NCBI RefSeq assembly: GCF_039534165.1
Contig: NZ_BAAAUX010000011.1
Location: 248,001 to 312,000 of the forward strand
Length of the DNA stretch: 64,000 nucleotides
Direction: 5' to 3'
Source of the DNA: Saccharopolyspora_D taberi
GTDB taxonomy: Bacteria; Actinomycetota; Actinomycetes; Mycobacteriales; Pseudonocardiaceae
The position numbers were made by a program, and so were the translations under genes. Below, piece by piece: positions 53,278-61,593 of this stretch (position 1 is the first letter of the stretch; every line of letters begins with the position of its first letter). Under the pieces are notes generated by a model that saw only the letters and a list, made by a program, of their open reading frames with translations, ran no database searches and was not told where the DNA came from.

Positions 53278-53307
53278 ATATCGTGGGGAGCTTGATATCG
53301 TGGGGAG
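53278..53307. repeat. 13-bp direct repeat in front of the GntR gene
   Basis: ATATCGTGGGGAG occurs at 53278-53290 and 53295-53307. The second copy ends immediately before the GTG start, so its GGGGAG also overlaps the ribosome-site region. It may be an autoregulatory site, or it may show that the true start is further downstream. Confidence 0.5.
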
Positions 53308-54087
53308 GTGACCTCGACCCGCCGCCGATCCCCGGAGTCCTCGTGGGATCCCGCCACCCAGATCTCCGTGGACCACCGCAGCCCGGTGCCGCTGTACTAC
53401 CAGGTGGCCACCCAGATCGAGGAGGCCATCGACTCCGGCGCGCTGCCCGTCGGCGCGCGGCTGGACAACGAGGTCGAGCTGGCGGCCCAGCTCGGGCTGT
53501 CCCGCCCGACGATCCGGCAGGCGATCGGTTCCCTGGTCGACAAGGGGCTCGTGGTGCGCAAGCGCGGGGCGGGCACGCAGGTGGTGTTCAACCGGGTCAA
53601 GCGCTCGCTGGAGCTGAGCAGCCTGTTCGACGACCTAGCCCGGATCGACCAGCAGCCCACCACCCGGATCCTCACCAACGAGATCATCACGCCCTCCCCC
53701 GAGATCGCGCACATCCTCGGGATCTCCGAGCAGGACAGCGCGCTGCACCTGGAGCGGGTCCGCTACGCGCGCGGCGAGCCGATCGCCCGGATGCGCAACC
53801 ACCTGCCCGCGGGCCTGATCGAGCCCGACGACGACCTGCTCCAGGAGCGCGGCCTCTACCAGCTGCTGCGCGGCGCCGGAGTGACGCTGCACGCCGCGCA
53901 CCAGACGATCGGCGCGCGCGTGGCCACCGAAGCCGACGCCGAACTGCTCGACGAGCCCGTGGGCGCGCCGCTGCTGACGATGGAGCGCACCACCTACGAC
54001 CAGGCGGGCAAGGTCGTCGAGTACGGCTCGCACGTGTACCGCGCGTCGCGGTACTCCTTCGACCTCTCGCTGCGCGGCGACTCCTGA
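53308..54087 (+). CDS. GntR/HutC family regulator, probable iol regulator
   Basis: A 259-residue protein. A winged HTH is at about 28-95 (ELAAQLGLSRPTIRQAIGSL, then GLVVRKRGAGTQV). A UTRA effector domain follows (about 115-255; ALHLERVRYARGEPIARM and LLTMERTTYDQAGKVVEYG). It sits between the two iol operons, divergent from iolC. The most likely role is an inositol-intermediate-responsive repressor of both. GTG is at 53308; the spacing to GGGGAG is too short, so the start is uncertain. Confidence 0.88.
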   Translation: MTSTRRRSPESSWDPATQISVDHRSPVPLYYQVATQIEEAIDSGALPVGARLDNEVELAAQLGLSRPTIRQAIGSLVDKGLVVRKRGAGTQVVFNRVKRSLELSSLFDDLARIDQQPTTRILTNEIITPSPEIAHILGISEQDSALHLERVRYARGEPIARMRNHLPAGLIEPDDDLLQERGLYQLLRGAGVTLHAAHQTIGARVATEADAELLDEPVGAPLLTMERTTYDQAGKVVEYGSHVYRASRYSFDLSLRGDS

Positions 54088-54314
54088 GCACGGTGGGGCG
54101 CGGCGGCTTCTGAGCACGCCGGGCTGAGCGGTGGCTCCGGTGCGCCGATTCGCGACGCCTGCAAGATCAACAGGTCGCTCGCGCCGGTCGCCCCGGCCTG
54201 CGCCGCCCGAACGCTTGCCCCCTGCCCGACCCACCCGGCCCGCGCCTTCCACCGACCCCAAGCCCGCGCCGCCCGCGGTCGCCGCGGCCCGCACGCGCGC
54301 CGGTTGCTCAGAAC

Positions 54315-54343
54315 GTAAATATGTCAGGACTATTTCTTGACAG
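54315..54343 (+). promoter_or_regulatory. Conserved 29-bp iol element, copy 2
   Basis: Begins GTAAATATGT and ends TCTTGACAG, the plus-strand counterpart of 53227-53255. It ends on the -35 box of the second operon. A shorter match (GTCTTGACA) recurs at 58455-58463 before the transporter. Confidence 0.6.
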
Positions 54344-54366
54344 GGGTTGTTTCGGCGGTGAAAACT
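54337..54366 (+). promoter_or_regulatory. Likely promoter of the second iol operon
   Basis: TTGACA (54337-54342), an 18-bp spacer, then AAAACT (54361-54366). The -10 is weak. The -35 match and the spacing shared with the iolC promoter support it. Confidence 0.5.
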
Positions 54367-54518
54367 ACCGGCTACCGAACGGCGAAGGGCTCTCCGCCAC
54401 GTCCACCGGCCGGTCACCGAGCCGAGCACGCGAGCAGATCCCGCCCGGACAACACCATCTCCCCCACCTGAACACCCGACGGGTCCGGCGTCGCCGTCCC
54501 TTCGGGGGAAGGGCATCG

Positions 54519-55421
54519 ATGAGCAACGGCAACCGCCTGCGAGTGGGTTCGGCACCGGACTCCTGGGGCGTCTGGTTCCCGGAGGACGACCGGCAGACCC
54601 CGTGGCACCGCTTCCTCGACGAGGTCTCCGAGGCCGGCTACGAGTGGATCGAACTCGGCCCCTACGGATACCTGCCAACCGACCCGGAGCAGCTGCGCGA
54701 CGAACTCGGCATCCGCGGCCTGACGCTGTCGGCCGGGACCTGCTTCACCGGTTTCCACCGCGGTGACGTGTGGACCGAGACCTGGGAGCACGTCAAGCAG
54801 GTCGCGGAGCTGACCAGCGCGCTGGGCGCGAAGCACATCGTCGTCATCCCCGACATGTGGCGCGACCCGGCCACCGGCGAGCAGCTGGAGGACCGCACCC
54901 TGAGCAACGAGTCGTGGACGGCGCTGGGCCGGGGCACCGACCGGCTGGCGCGGGCGCTGCACGAGGAGTACGGCGTGCAGCTGCAGTTCCACCCGCACGC
55001 CGACAGCCACGTCGACACCCAGGAGCACGTCGAGCGGTTCCTGGACAGCACCGACCCGGACCTGGTCACGCTCTGCCTGGACACCGGCCACATCGCCTAC
55101 TGCGGCGGGGACAACCTCGAACTGATCAACAAGCACCCCGACCGCATCGGCTACCTGCACCTCAAGCAGGTCGACCCGGCGGTCCTGGCCGACGTGCGGG
55201 CCGAGGACCTGCCGTTCGGTCCCGCCGTGCAGCGCGGCGTGATGTGCGAGCCGCCCGCGGGCGTGCCCGCGCTGGAGCCGATCATCAAGGCCACCGAGAA
55301 CCTCGACGCCGACCTGTTCGCGATCGTCGAGCAGGACCTCTACCCGGTCGCCCCCGACGTCCCGCTGCCCATCGCCAAGCGGACCCGCGACTACCTCACC
55401 CGCTGCGGCGCCGGCCGCTGA
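54519..55421 (+). CDS. TIM-barrel inosose isomerase/dehydratase family protein (IolE/IolI-like), first copy
   Basis: A 300-residue xylose-isomerase-like barrel. It begins LRVGSAPDSWGVWFPEDDRQ and carries metal ligands in EWIELGPYGYLPTD, LQFHPHADSHVDT, LCLDTGHIAYCGGD and the late FAIVEQDLYP. The family converts 2-keto-myo-inositol to its dehydrated or isomerised product. GGGGGAAGGG precedes the ATG. It heads an operon with an inositol dehydrogenase, so inosose is the obvious substrate. IolE versus IolI activity cannot be told by eye. A second member of the family is at 62586. Confidence 0.8.
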   Translation: MSNGNRLRVGSAPDSWGVWFPEDDRQTPWHRFLDEVSEAGYEWIELGPYGYLPTDPEQLRDELGIRGLTLSAGTCFTGFHRGDVWTETWEHVKQVAELTSALGAKHIVVIPDMWRDPATGEQLEDRTLSNESWTALGRGTDRLARALHEEYGVQLQFHPHADSHVDTQEHVERFLDSTDPDLVTLCLDTGHIAYCGGDNLELINKHPDRIGYLHLKQVDPAVLADVRAEDLPFGPAVQRGVMCEPPAGVPALEPIIKATENLDADLFAIVEQDLYPVAPDVPLPIAKRTRDYLTRCGAGR

Positions 55422-55516
55422 AGCGGCGCAGCAGCACGCAACCGGCACCCGCCGAGGTTCCGCCACCCGCACCGCCAAACAAGACGAGTGCGACGACAAG
55501 TTCTCAGGAGGATTCC

Positions 55517-56536
55517 ATGAGCGACCAGGATCTGCGGATCGGTCTCATCGGCGCGGGGAAGATGGGCGCCGACCACGCCGTCCGCATCCACGAGCGCATC
55601 AGCGGCGCCCGGCTGGTCGCCGTCGGCGACCCGGACGTCGACCGCGCGCGGCAGGTCGCCGACGGCGCCGCGGCCCGGGCCGAGCACGACCCGTTCGCCG
55701 TGATCGACGCGTCCGATGTGGACGCGCTGGTGATCGCCTCGCCCGGGGTCGTGCACGAGCCGCTGCTGCTCGCGGCCATCGAGCGCGGTGTCCCGGTGCT
55801 GTGCGAGAAACCGCTCACCCCCGACTCGAAGTCCTCGCTGCGGGTCGTCGAAGCCGAGGAGGCGCGCGGCAAGCACCTGGTGCAGGTCGGGTTCATGCGC
55901 CGCTTCGACCCGGAGTACGTCGAGCTGAAGCGGATGCTCGACGCCGGTGATCTCGGCCGCGCGCTGCTGCTGCACTGCGTGCACCGGAACGCGTCGACCC
56001 CGCCCGGGTTCACCAGCCAGATGATGATCTTCGACTCGGTGGTGCACGAGTTCGACACCGCGCGCTGGCTGCTCGACCAGGAGATCGCCGCCGTGTCGGT
56101 GCGCTGGCCGCGGTCGTCGGCCGCCGCCCCGGAGGGGTTGATCGACCCGCAGGTGGTCACCGTCGAAACCACCGGTGGCGTGCTGGTCGACGTCGAGATC
56201 TTCGTCAACTGCGGGTTCGGCTACCAAGTGCGCTGCGAGGCGGTCGGCGAGCACGGCACCGCGCTGGTCGGCGCCGACAGCGGCCCGGTCGTGCACCACG
56301 GCGGGCGCTGGGGCGGCAACGTCACCGCCGACTTCCGGGACCGCTTCGGCACCGCCTTCGACCAGGAGTTCCAGCGCTGGGCCGGGGCCGCGCGCCAGGG
56401 CGGGGTCGACCCCGCCGCCGCCGGCGCCTGGGACGGCTACGCCGCCGCGGCGGCGTGCGAGGCCGGGGTGCTCGCGCAGACCACCGGCGCCCGCACCGAG
56501 GTCGAGCTCGCCGACCGCCCCGGCTTCTACGCCTGA
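55517..56536 (+). CDS. iolG: Gfo/Idh/MocA dehydrogenase, probable inositol 2-dehydrogenase
   Basis: A 339-residue two-domain oxidoreductase. The Rossmann motif is GLIGAGKMGADHA at the N-terminus, the catalytic lysine is in CEKPLT (about 96), and DSVVHEFDTARWL supplies the His/Asp of the active site. It oxidises inositol to 2-keto-inositol with NAD. CAGGAGGA precedes the ATG. It lies between two TIM-barrel isomerase genes of the inositol pathway. myo- versus scyllo-inositol specificity is not resolved. Confidence 0.82.
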   Translation: MSDQDLRIGLIGAGKMGADHAVRIHERISGARLVAVGDPDVDRARQVADGAAARAEHDPFAVIDASDVDALVIASPGVVHEPLLLAAIERGVPVLCEKPLTPDSKSSLRVVEAEEARGKHLVQVGFMRRFDPEYVELKRMLDAGDLGRALLLHCVHRNASTPPGFTSQMMIFDSVVHEFDTARWLLDQEIAAVSVRWPRSSAAAPEGLIDPQVVTVETTGGVLVDVEIFVNCGFGYQVRCEAVGEHGTALVGADSGPVVHHGGRWGGNVTADFRDRFGTAFDQEFQRWAGAARQGGVDPAAAGAWDGYAAAAACEAGVLAQTTGARTEVELADRPGFYA

Positions 56537-56557
56537 CCCGCTTTCCTAGGAGTCACC

Positions 56558-57412
56558 GTGAAAATCGCACTCGACCCGCACATGTTCCGGTTCACCCCGC
56601 TGCTCGAACTCCCCCGCCTGGTGGCCGAGCTCGGCTACGAGTGGATCGAACTGTCCCCGCGCGAGGACTTCCTGCCGTTCTTCAAACATCCCCGCGTCGA
56701 CGACGCGACCGTCCGCCAGTTCCGCAAGGAGCTCGACGCCGCGGGCGTCGGCGTCGCGTCGGTGCTGCCGCTGTACCGGTGGTCCGGGCCGGAGGACGAG
56801 CAGCGGGAGGCCGCTGTGCGCTACTGGAAGCGCGCCATCCAGATCACCAGCGATCTCGGCGTCGACGTCATGGTCTCGGAGTTCAACGGCCGCCCGGAGT
56901 CACCGGACCGCAGCGAGGGCCAGTTCTGGCGCTCGATGGAGGAGCTGCTGCCGGTCTTCGAGCGCGAGGGCATCACCCTCAAGCTCGAACCGCACCCGGA
57001 CGACTTCGTCGAGGACGGCCACGTCGCCGTCGACATGGTGCGCGGCATCAACTCGCCCAACGTGCAGTTCCTCTACTGCGCTCCGCACACCTTCCACATG
57101 GGCAACGACGCACCGGGGATCATGAAGCGCGCCGGGGACCTGCTCACCCACGTGCACGTGGCCGACACCTTCGACCACACCGCGTCTTCCGGGCTGCGCT
57201 ACATCGTCAACCCGCCGGGCTCCCCGGCGCGCATCCACCAGCACCTCGACATCGGGCAGGGCGAGGTCGACTGGGACGAGTTCTTCGGTTCCCTCAAGGA
57301 CAACGGCTTCGACGGGATCATGGTCGCCTGCGTGTTCGCCTGGGAGGACCGCGCCCGCGAGTCGTCGCTGTTCATGCGCGAGAAGATCGGCGAGTACGTC
57401 AAGAGCTGGTGA
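56558..57412 (+). CDS. Sugar phosphate isomerase/epimerase family protein (IolH-like)
   Basis: A 284-residue TIM barrel starting MKIALDPHMFRFTPLLELP. Probable metal ligands lie in EWIELSPRED, LKLEPHPDDFVEDG, HVHVADTFDH and the late VACVFAWEDRA. Similar proteins occur in many iol operons as IolH/IolI relatives, with no settled reaction. It is third in the iolE/iolI-iolG operon (21-bp spacing). Its 3' end overlaps the convergent LacI gene by 14 bp. Confidence 0.78.
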   Translation: MKIALDPHMFRFTPLLELPRLVAELGYEWIELSPREDFLPFFKHPRVDDATVRQFRKELDAAGVGVASVLPLYRWSGPEDEQREAAVRYWKRAIQITSDLGVDVMVSEFNGRPESPDRSEGQFWRSMEELLPVFEREGITLKLEPHPDDFVEDGHVAVDMVRGINSPNVQFLYCAPHTFHMGNDAPGIMKRAGDLLTHVHVADTFDHTASSGLRYIVNPPGSPARIHQHLDIGQGEVDWDEFFGSLKDNGFDGIMVACVFAWEDRARESSLFMREKIGEYVKSW

Positions 57413-58442
57413 CGCCGCAGGGACCGGTGGTGCCGCGCACGACGAGCCTGGGCTCCACGACGATCTCCCGCGGATCGTCGCCCGGGTTCTCCAGCCGGTG
57501 CACGGCTGCGCGCACGGCGTGCACCGCCATCCGGTCGGCGTCCTGGTGCACCGTTGTGAGGTCGATGTGGGACAGGTGCGCGAGGCGGCTGTCGTCGTAG
57601 CCGACGACCGACAGGTCCCCCGGCGTCTCCACACCGGCCCGCCGCAGAACGTGCATGAGGCCCATCGCGCAGCGGTCGTTCCCGGCGATCAGCGCGGTGG
57701 GCAGCGGGCCGTCGTCGAGCAGCGCGCGCCCGGCCGCCATGCCGGCGTCCTCGTTGTGCGCGCCTTTGACCACCCGGATCTCGTCCCCGAGTCCGCGGCG
57801 CCGCATGGCGCTGCGGTAGCCGCGGCGCCGGTCCGCCGAACCGGGGTCCCGGCCGCCGTCGACGTGGGCGATCCGCCGGTGCCCCAGCTCCACCAGGTGG
57901 TCGACGGCCTGGCCCATCCCCCTGGCGTCGGCGGTGTGGACGCTGTCGGCCCGCGCGCCCGGGACGCGGCAGCCGACGGTGACCACGACCGCGTTCTCCG
58001 CCAGTTCCGGGAGGAACCGCGCGTCGGCCTTCGGCCCGAGCAGGATCAGCGCCTCGCAGCGGTGGCCGAGCAACGCGTCGGCGGCCGTGCGCTCGTCGCG
58101 CCCGGGGCCGCTGGCCGACAGCAGGACGTCGTAGCCGAGCCGTTCGGCCTCCGGGTACATCCCGTTGACGAGTTCGGCCTGGAACGGCTGGTCCATCCGC
58201 ACCACCACGCCGATGGTCCGGCTCCGCCCCCGCGCCAGCAGCCGGGCCGCGCTGTCCGGGCGGTAGCCGAGCTCGTCGGCCGCGCGCAGCACGCGCTCGC
58301 GGGTCCGCTCGCCCGCCCCGGGCTCGTTCCGGAAGATCAACGACACCAGGGTGCGCGACACCCCGGCCCGGGCGGCGACGTCGGCCATGGTCGGGCGGCG
58401 GGTCCGCGGTTCTCGATCGGTCAAGGCGCCCCTCGTTTCCAT
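57399..58442 (-). CDS. LacI family regulator, divergent from the sugar transporter
   Basis: A 347-residue LacI protein. The HTH is TMADVAARAGVSRTLVSLIF (about 18-37), the hinge ELGYRPDSAARLLARGRSRT, and the periplasmic-binding-like domain ends in TTVHQDADRMAVHAV. ATG at 58442 gives a usual 17-residue lead before the HTH; ATG at 58388 is the alternative. It is divergent from the MFS transporter, so it likely represses transport. The sugar or inositol effector is inferred from context only. Confidence 0.88.
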   Translation of the reverse strand: METRGALTDREPRTRRPTMADVAARAGVSRTLVSLIFRNEPGAGERTRERVLRAADELGYRPDSAARLLARGRSRTIGVVVRMDQPFQAELVNGMYPEAERLGYDVLLSASGPGRDERTAADALLGHRCEALILLGPKADARFLPELAENAVVVTVGCRVPGARADSVHTADARGMGQAVDHLVELGHRRIAHVDGGRDPGSADRRRGYRSAMRRRGLGDEIRVVKGAHNEDAGMAAGRALLDDGPLPTALIAGNDRCAMGLMHVLRRAGVETPGDLSVVGYDDSRLAHLSHIDLTTVHQDADRMAVHAVRAAVHRLENPGDDPREIVVEPRLVVRGTTGPCGVTSS

Positions 58443-58457
58443 CAATGTCGAGATGTC

Positions 58458-58487
58458 TTGACAAACTCGTGTGATCGGCACCATAGT
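58458..58487 (+). promoter_or_regulatory. Likely promoter of the transporter gene
   Basis: TTGACA (58458-58463), an 18-bp spacer and CATAGT (58482-58487). The upstream GTCTTGACA matches the end of the conserved iol element. The region also overlaps the leader of the divergent LacI gene. Confidence 0.6.
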
Positions 58488-58653
58488 TGCGGGCACTGTT
58501 GCGCAACAGTAGCGCGCAACAGGCCGAGGCGGCCGAAGGCCGACCATCCGACCGATGCGGCCACCTCCGCCCACGGCGTCCCCGCGATCCGCCGACGCCC
58601 GCCGCGCACGAGACCGGCAGCGCAGCCGGCCACACCCGAAGGACTTCCGCACG

Positions 58654-60093
58654 ATGCCTTCCCCCCAGAGCGAGACGACAACGCCGTCCGTCCCACCTGA
58701 AACCAAGGGCCCGCACACGCGCAGGCTGCGCGTGGTCACCCTGATAGCGACCTTCGGCGGCCTGCTGTTCGGGTACGACACCGGAGTCATCAACGGCGCC
58801 CTGCCCTTCATGACCACCGACCTCGGCCTGACCCCGGTGACCGAGGGGCTGGTCACCAGCTCGCTGCTGCTCGGCGCGGCGCTGGGCGCCGTCGTCGGCG
58901 GCAGGCTCTCCGACCGGCGCGGCAGGCGCCGCAACATCCTGCTGTTGGCCGGGATCTTCCTGGTCGGCACGCTGGGCTGCACCTTCGCCCCGACCACCGC
59001 GGTCATGGTCGTCTCCCGGTTCGTCCTCGGCATCGCGGTCGGCGGTGCTTCGGTCACGGTGCCGACCTACCTGGCCGAGATCTCCCCCGCGGAACGGCGC
59101 GGGCGGCTGGTCACGCAGAACGAGCTGATGATCGTCTCCGGGCAGCTGCTCGCCTTCACCTTCAACGCCGGGATCGCCGCCGCGCTCGGCGACAGCGCGC
59201 ACGTGTGGCGGTGGATGCTGGTGGTGGCGACGCTGCCAGCGGTGGTGCTGTGGTTCGGGATGCTGGTGATGCCGGAAAGCCCGCGCTGGCTGGCTTCCAA
59301 GGACCGCTTCGACGAAGCGCTCGACGTGCTGCGCCAGGTCCGCCCGGCGCAGCGGGCGGAATCCGAGCTCGCCGAGGTCCGGCGACTGGCCGTCGAGGAC
59401 AGGCAGTCGCAGACCGGCGGCTGGCGGGACCTGGCCACGCCGTGGATCCGCAAGCTGGTGCTCGTCGGGCTCGGCATCGCGGTCGTGCAGCAGATCACCG
59501 GCGTCAACACGATCATGTACTACGGCACGCAGATCCTGCAGACCTCCGGCTTCTCCGCCAACGGCGCGCTGCTGGCCAACATCGCCAACGGCGTGATCTC
59601 GGTGCTGGCCACCTTCGCCGGGATCTACTTGCTGGGCAAGGTGAACCGGCGCCCGATGCTGCTCGCGGGCCAGATCGGCACGACCTGCGCGCTGCTGCTG
59701 GTCGGCGTGGTCTCGCTGGCGCTGCCCGAAGGCACCGGCCGCGCGTTCATCGTCCTCGGCCTGACCGTGACGTTCCTGGCCTTCCAGCAGGGCGCCATCT
59801 CGCCGGTCACCTGGCTGATGCTGTCCGAGATCTTCCCGCTCAAGCTGCGCGGTTTCGGCTTCGGCGTCGCCGGCCTGACGCTGTGGCTGACGAACTTCCT
59901 GGTGGGCATGACCTTCCCGGTGCTCGTCGACGCGCTCAACATCTCGAACACGTTCTTCATCTTCGTCGGGCTCGGGATCGTGGCCATCACGTTCGTGGCC
60001 AGGTGGGTTCCCGAGACGCGCGGCCGTTCCCTCGAAGGGCTCGAAGAGGAGCTGCGCACCAAGTACACCCGTCCCGTCGTCCAGGGGAGCTGA
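58654..60093 (+). CDS. MFS sugar porter, probable inositol transporter (IolT-like)
   Basis: A 479-residue protein with 12 hydrophobic helices and the sugar-porter signatures: GYDTGVINGALPFM in helix 1, GRLSDRRGRRRN after helix 2, PESPRWLASKDR at the central loop, QQITGVNTIMYYG in helix 7 and PETRGRSLEGLEEEL at the end. It imports hexoses or inositols by proton symport. It lies between two parts of the inositol cluster and shares a promoter element with them, so inositol is the likely cargo. The universal stress gene follows within 3 bp. Confidence 0.88.
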   Translation: MPSPQSETTTPSVPPETKGPHTRRLRVVTLIATFGGLLFGYDTGVINGALPFMTTDLGLTPVTEGLVTSSLLLGAALGAVVGGRLSDRRGRRRNILLLAGIFLVGTLGCTFAPTTAVMVVSRFVLGIAVGGASVTVPTYLAEISPAERRGRLVTQNELMIVSGQLLAFTFNAGIAAALGDSAHVWRWMLVVATLPAVVLWFGMLVMPESPRWLASKDRFDEALDVLRQVRPAQRAESELAEVRRLAVEDRQSQTGGWRDLATPWIRKLVLVGLGIAVVQQITGVNTIMYYGTQILQTSGFSANGALLANIANGVISVLATFAGIYLLGKVNRRPMLLAGQIGTTCALLLVGVVSLALPEGTGRAFIVLGLTVTFLAFQQGAISPVTWLMLSEIFPLKLRGFGFGVAGLTLWLTNFLVGMTFPVLVDALNISNTFFIFVGLGIVAITFVARWVPETRGRSLEGLEEELRTKYTRPVVQGS

Positions 60094-60095
60094 CG

Positions 60096-60452
60096 ATGTC
60101 CGTTCTGGTCGCGGTCACCGATTCCGAAGAGGGCGACGTCGCCCTGCGCACCGCAGCAGCCGAGGCCGCCCTGCGCGGCACCGGCCTGCTGGTGGCCAAC
60201 CTCCGCCTCCGCCCGGTCGACGGCCTGCCCGCAGGCGTCGACGCCCGGGTGCTGGAACGCAAGCCCGGCGTCGACGTCGCCGAGCACGTGCTGAACCTGC
60301 TGGACGAGCACCACGAAGACGTGCAGCTGCTCGTCATCGGCATGAAAAGGCGTTCTCCGGTCGGCAAGCTGGTGCTCGGCAGCCTCGCCCAGCAACTCCT
60401 GCTCAACGCCGATGTGCCGGTGCTCGCCGTCAAGGTTCCGGAAAGCCGCTGA
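60096..60452 (+). CDS. Universal stress protein (UspA domain)
   Basis: A 118-residue single UspA domain. The N-terminal VLVAVTDSEEGDVAL strand and the C-terminal RRSPVGKLVLGSLAQQLLLN match the ATP-binding glycine-rich pattern, followed by DVPVLAVK. It starts 2 bp after the transporter stop, so it is co-expressed. Usp proteins next to transporters may modulate them with ATP. The role here is inference. Confidence 0.88.
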   Translation: MSVLVAVTDSEEGDVALRTAAAEAALRGTGLLVANLRLRPVDGLPAGVDARVLERKPGVDVAEHVLNLLDEHHEDVQLLVIGMKRRSPVGKLVLGSLAQQLLLNADVPVLAVKVPESR

Positions 60453-60455
60453 CGG

Positions 60456-61454
60456 TCAGTCCCTCGGCGCCGCGGTGGTGCCGCGCAGGACAAGCCTCGG
60501 TTGCAGGAGGTGGCGGACGGGTTCCGCGCGGGCTCCCCGGATCCGTTGCAGCAGCGCCTCGGCCGCGAGCCTGCCCATCTCCCGGCGCGGCTGGTCGACC
60601 GTGGTGAGCCCGATGTGGGCGAGCGCGGACAGCGACGTGTTGTCGTAGCCGACCACCGAGATGTCCCGCGGCACCCGCAGTCCCGCCTCGTCGAGCGCGG
60701 AGATCGCGCCCACCGCGTTGAAGTCGTTCGCGGCGACGATCGCGGTGGGCAGCGGGTCGAACCGCTCCAGGACCTGTCCCGCGGCTTTCGCTCCCGCGCT
60801 GTCGGTGTACTCGCTGGCGAGCACCACGGGTTCCAGGCCGTGCCTGCGCATGGCCGCGACGTAACCGCGCTTGCGGACCGCGGCCTGGGATCCGTGGCCA
60901 CCGTCGAGGTGCACGATCCGGGTGTGGCCGAGCGCCACCAGGTGGTCGACGGCCAGCTCGGAACCCGCCCTGCCGTCATCGTTGATGGTGTCCACAGTCG
61001 ACAGACGTGAGTCGCGCGCGACGAGCACCACGGGAGCTTTGTCCGCCGCGGCGGCGATCCCCGACGCGGGAACCGCGGGCCCGAGCAGCACGAGCCCGGC
61101 GGGCCGGAACGACAGCAGCCCCGCGACGGCCTTGCGCTCCCGCGCGGCGCTGCGCCCGCCGGTGTTGATGATCAGCTCGAAGCCCTCGCCGCGCACGACC
61201 GCGTCCAGGCCGTCGACGATCTCGGCGAAGAACGGGTTGTGCAGGTCCGAGATCATCACGCCGAGCACCGTCGAGGTGCGCGAGGCCAGCGAGCGCGCCA
61301 TGGCGTGCGGGGAGTAGCCGAGCTCCTCGGCAGCCGCCAGCACGGCGTCCCTGCGCTCGGGGCTGACCTTCGGCGAATCCCGCATGACCAGTGAGACCAG
61401 CGCCCGGGAAACCCCGGCGCGGGCCGCCACGTCCTCCATCGTCGGCCGCGCCAC
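60456..61454 (-). CDS. LacI family regulator, divergent from the second iolG/iolE pair
   Basis: A 332-residue LacI protein. GTG start with GGGAGGAG upstream; the HTH TMEDVAARAGVSRALVSLVM starts at residue 5. The hinge AEELGYSPHAMARSLASRTS and the effector domain follow, ending near LLQPRLVLRGTTA. It ends 4 bp from the convergent stress-protein gene. A perfect LacI-type palindrome lies in the divergent spacer (61545-61558), about 90 bp upstream of its start. Confidence 0.9.
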   Translation of the reverse strand: MARPTMEDVAARAGVSRALVSLVMRDSPKVSPERRDAVLAAAEELGYSPHAMARSLASRTSTVLGVMISDLHNPFFAEIVDGLDAVVRGEGFELIINTGGRSAARERKAVAGLLSFRPAGLVLLGPAVPASGIAAAADKAPVVLVARDSRLSTVDTINDDGRAGSELAVDHLVALGHTRIVHLDGGHGSQAAVRKRGYVAAMRRHGLEPVVLASEYTDSAGAKAAGQVLERFDPLPTAIVAANDFNAVGAISALDEAGLRVPRDISVVGYDNTSLSALAHIGLTTVDQPRREMGRLAAEALLQRIRGARAEPVRHLLQPRLVLRGTTAAPRD

Positions 61455-61498
61455 GCCGAACTCCTCCCGCCACCCGGGTCTGACACCCAAACCCGGGG

Positions 61499-61526
61499 TT
61501 GACACCGGCGTGAACCAGCTTACAGC
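61499..61526 (+). promoter_or_regulatory. Candidate promoter for the second dehydrogenase-dehydratase operon
   Basis: TTGACA at 61499-61504, then TACAGC at 61521-61526 with a 16-bp spacer. The palindrome at 61545-61558 lies just downstream, in a position that would block elongation. Confidence 0.4.
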
Positions 61527-61544
61527 ATGGGACCGCACCAAGCG

Positions 61545-61558
61545 TTAGAGCGCTCTAA
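61545..61558. promoter_or_regulatory. LacI-type operator TTAGAGCGCTCTAA
   Basis: A perfect 14-bp palindrome with the central CG typical of LacI-family sites. It lies 36 bp before the dehydrogenase ATG and upstream of the divergent LacI gene. Confidence 0.7.
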
Positions 61559-61593
61559 TCCTTTCCTCCCAGAAGAATCGAGGTCAGTGGCGG

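Larger units (their letters stand above)
54088..54518. other. Intergenic region upstream of the second iol operon
   Basis: About 430 bp. The first half is very GC-rich with no gene. The second half contains the conserved element (54315-54343), a promoter at 54337-54366 and a leader of about 150 bp before the next ATG. No terminator hairpin was recognised after the GntR gene. Confidence 0.55.
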
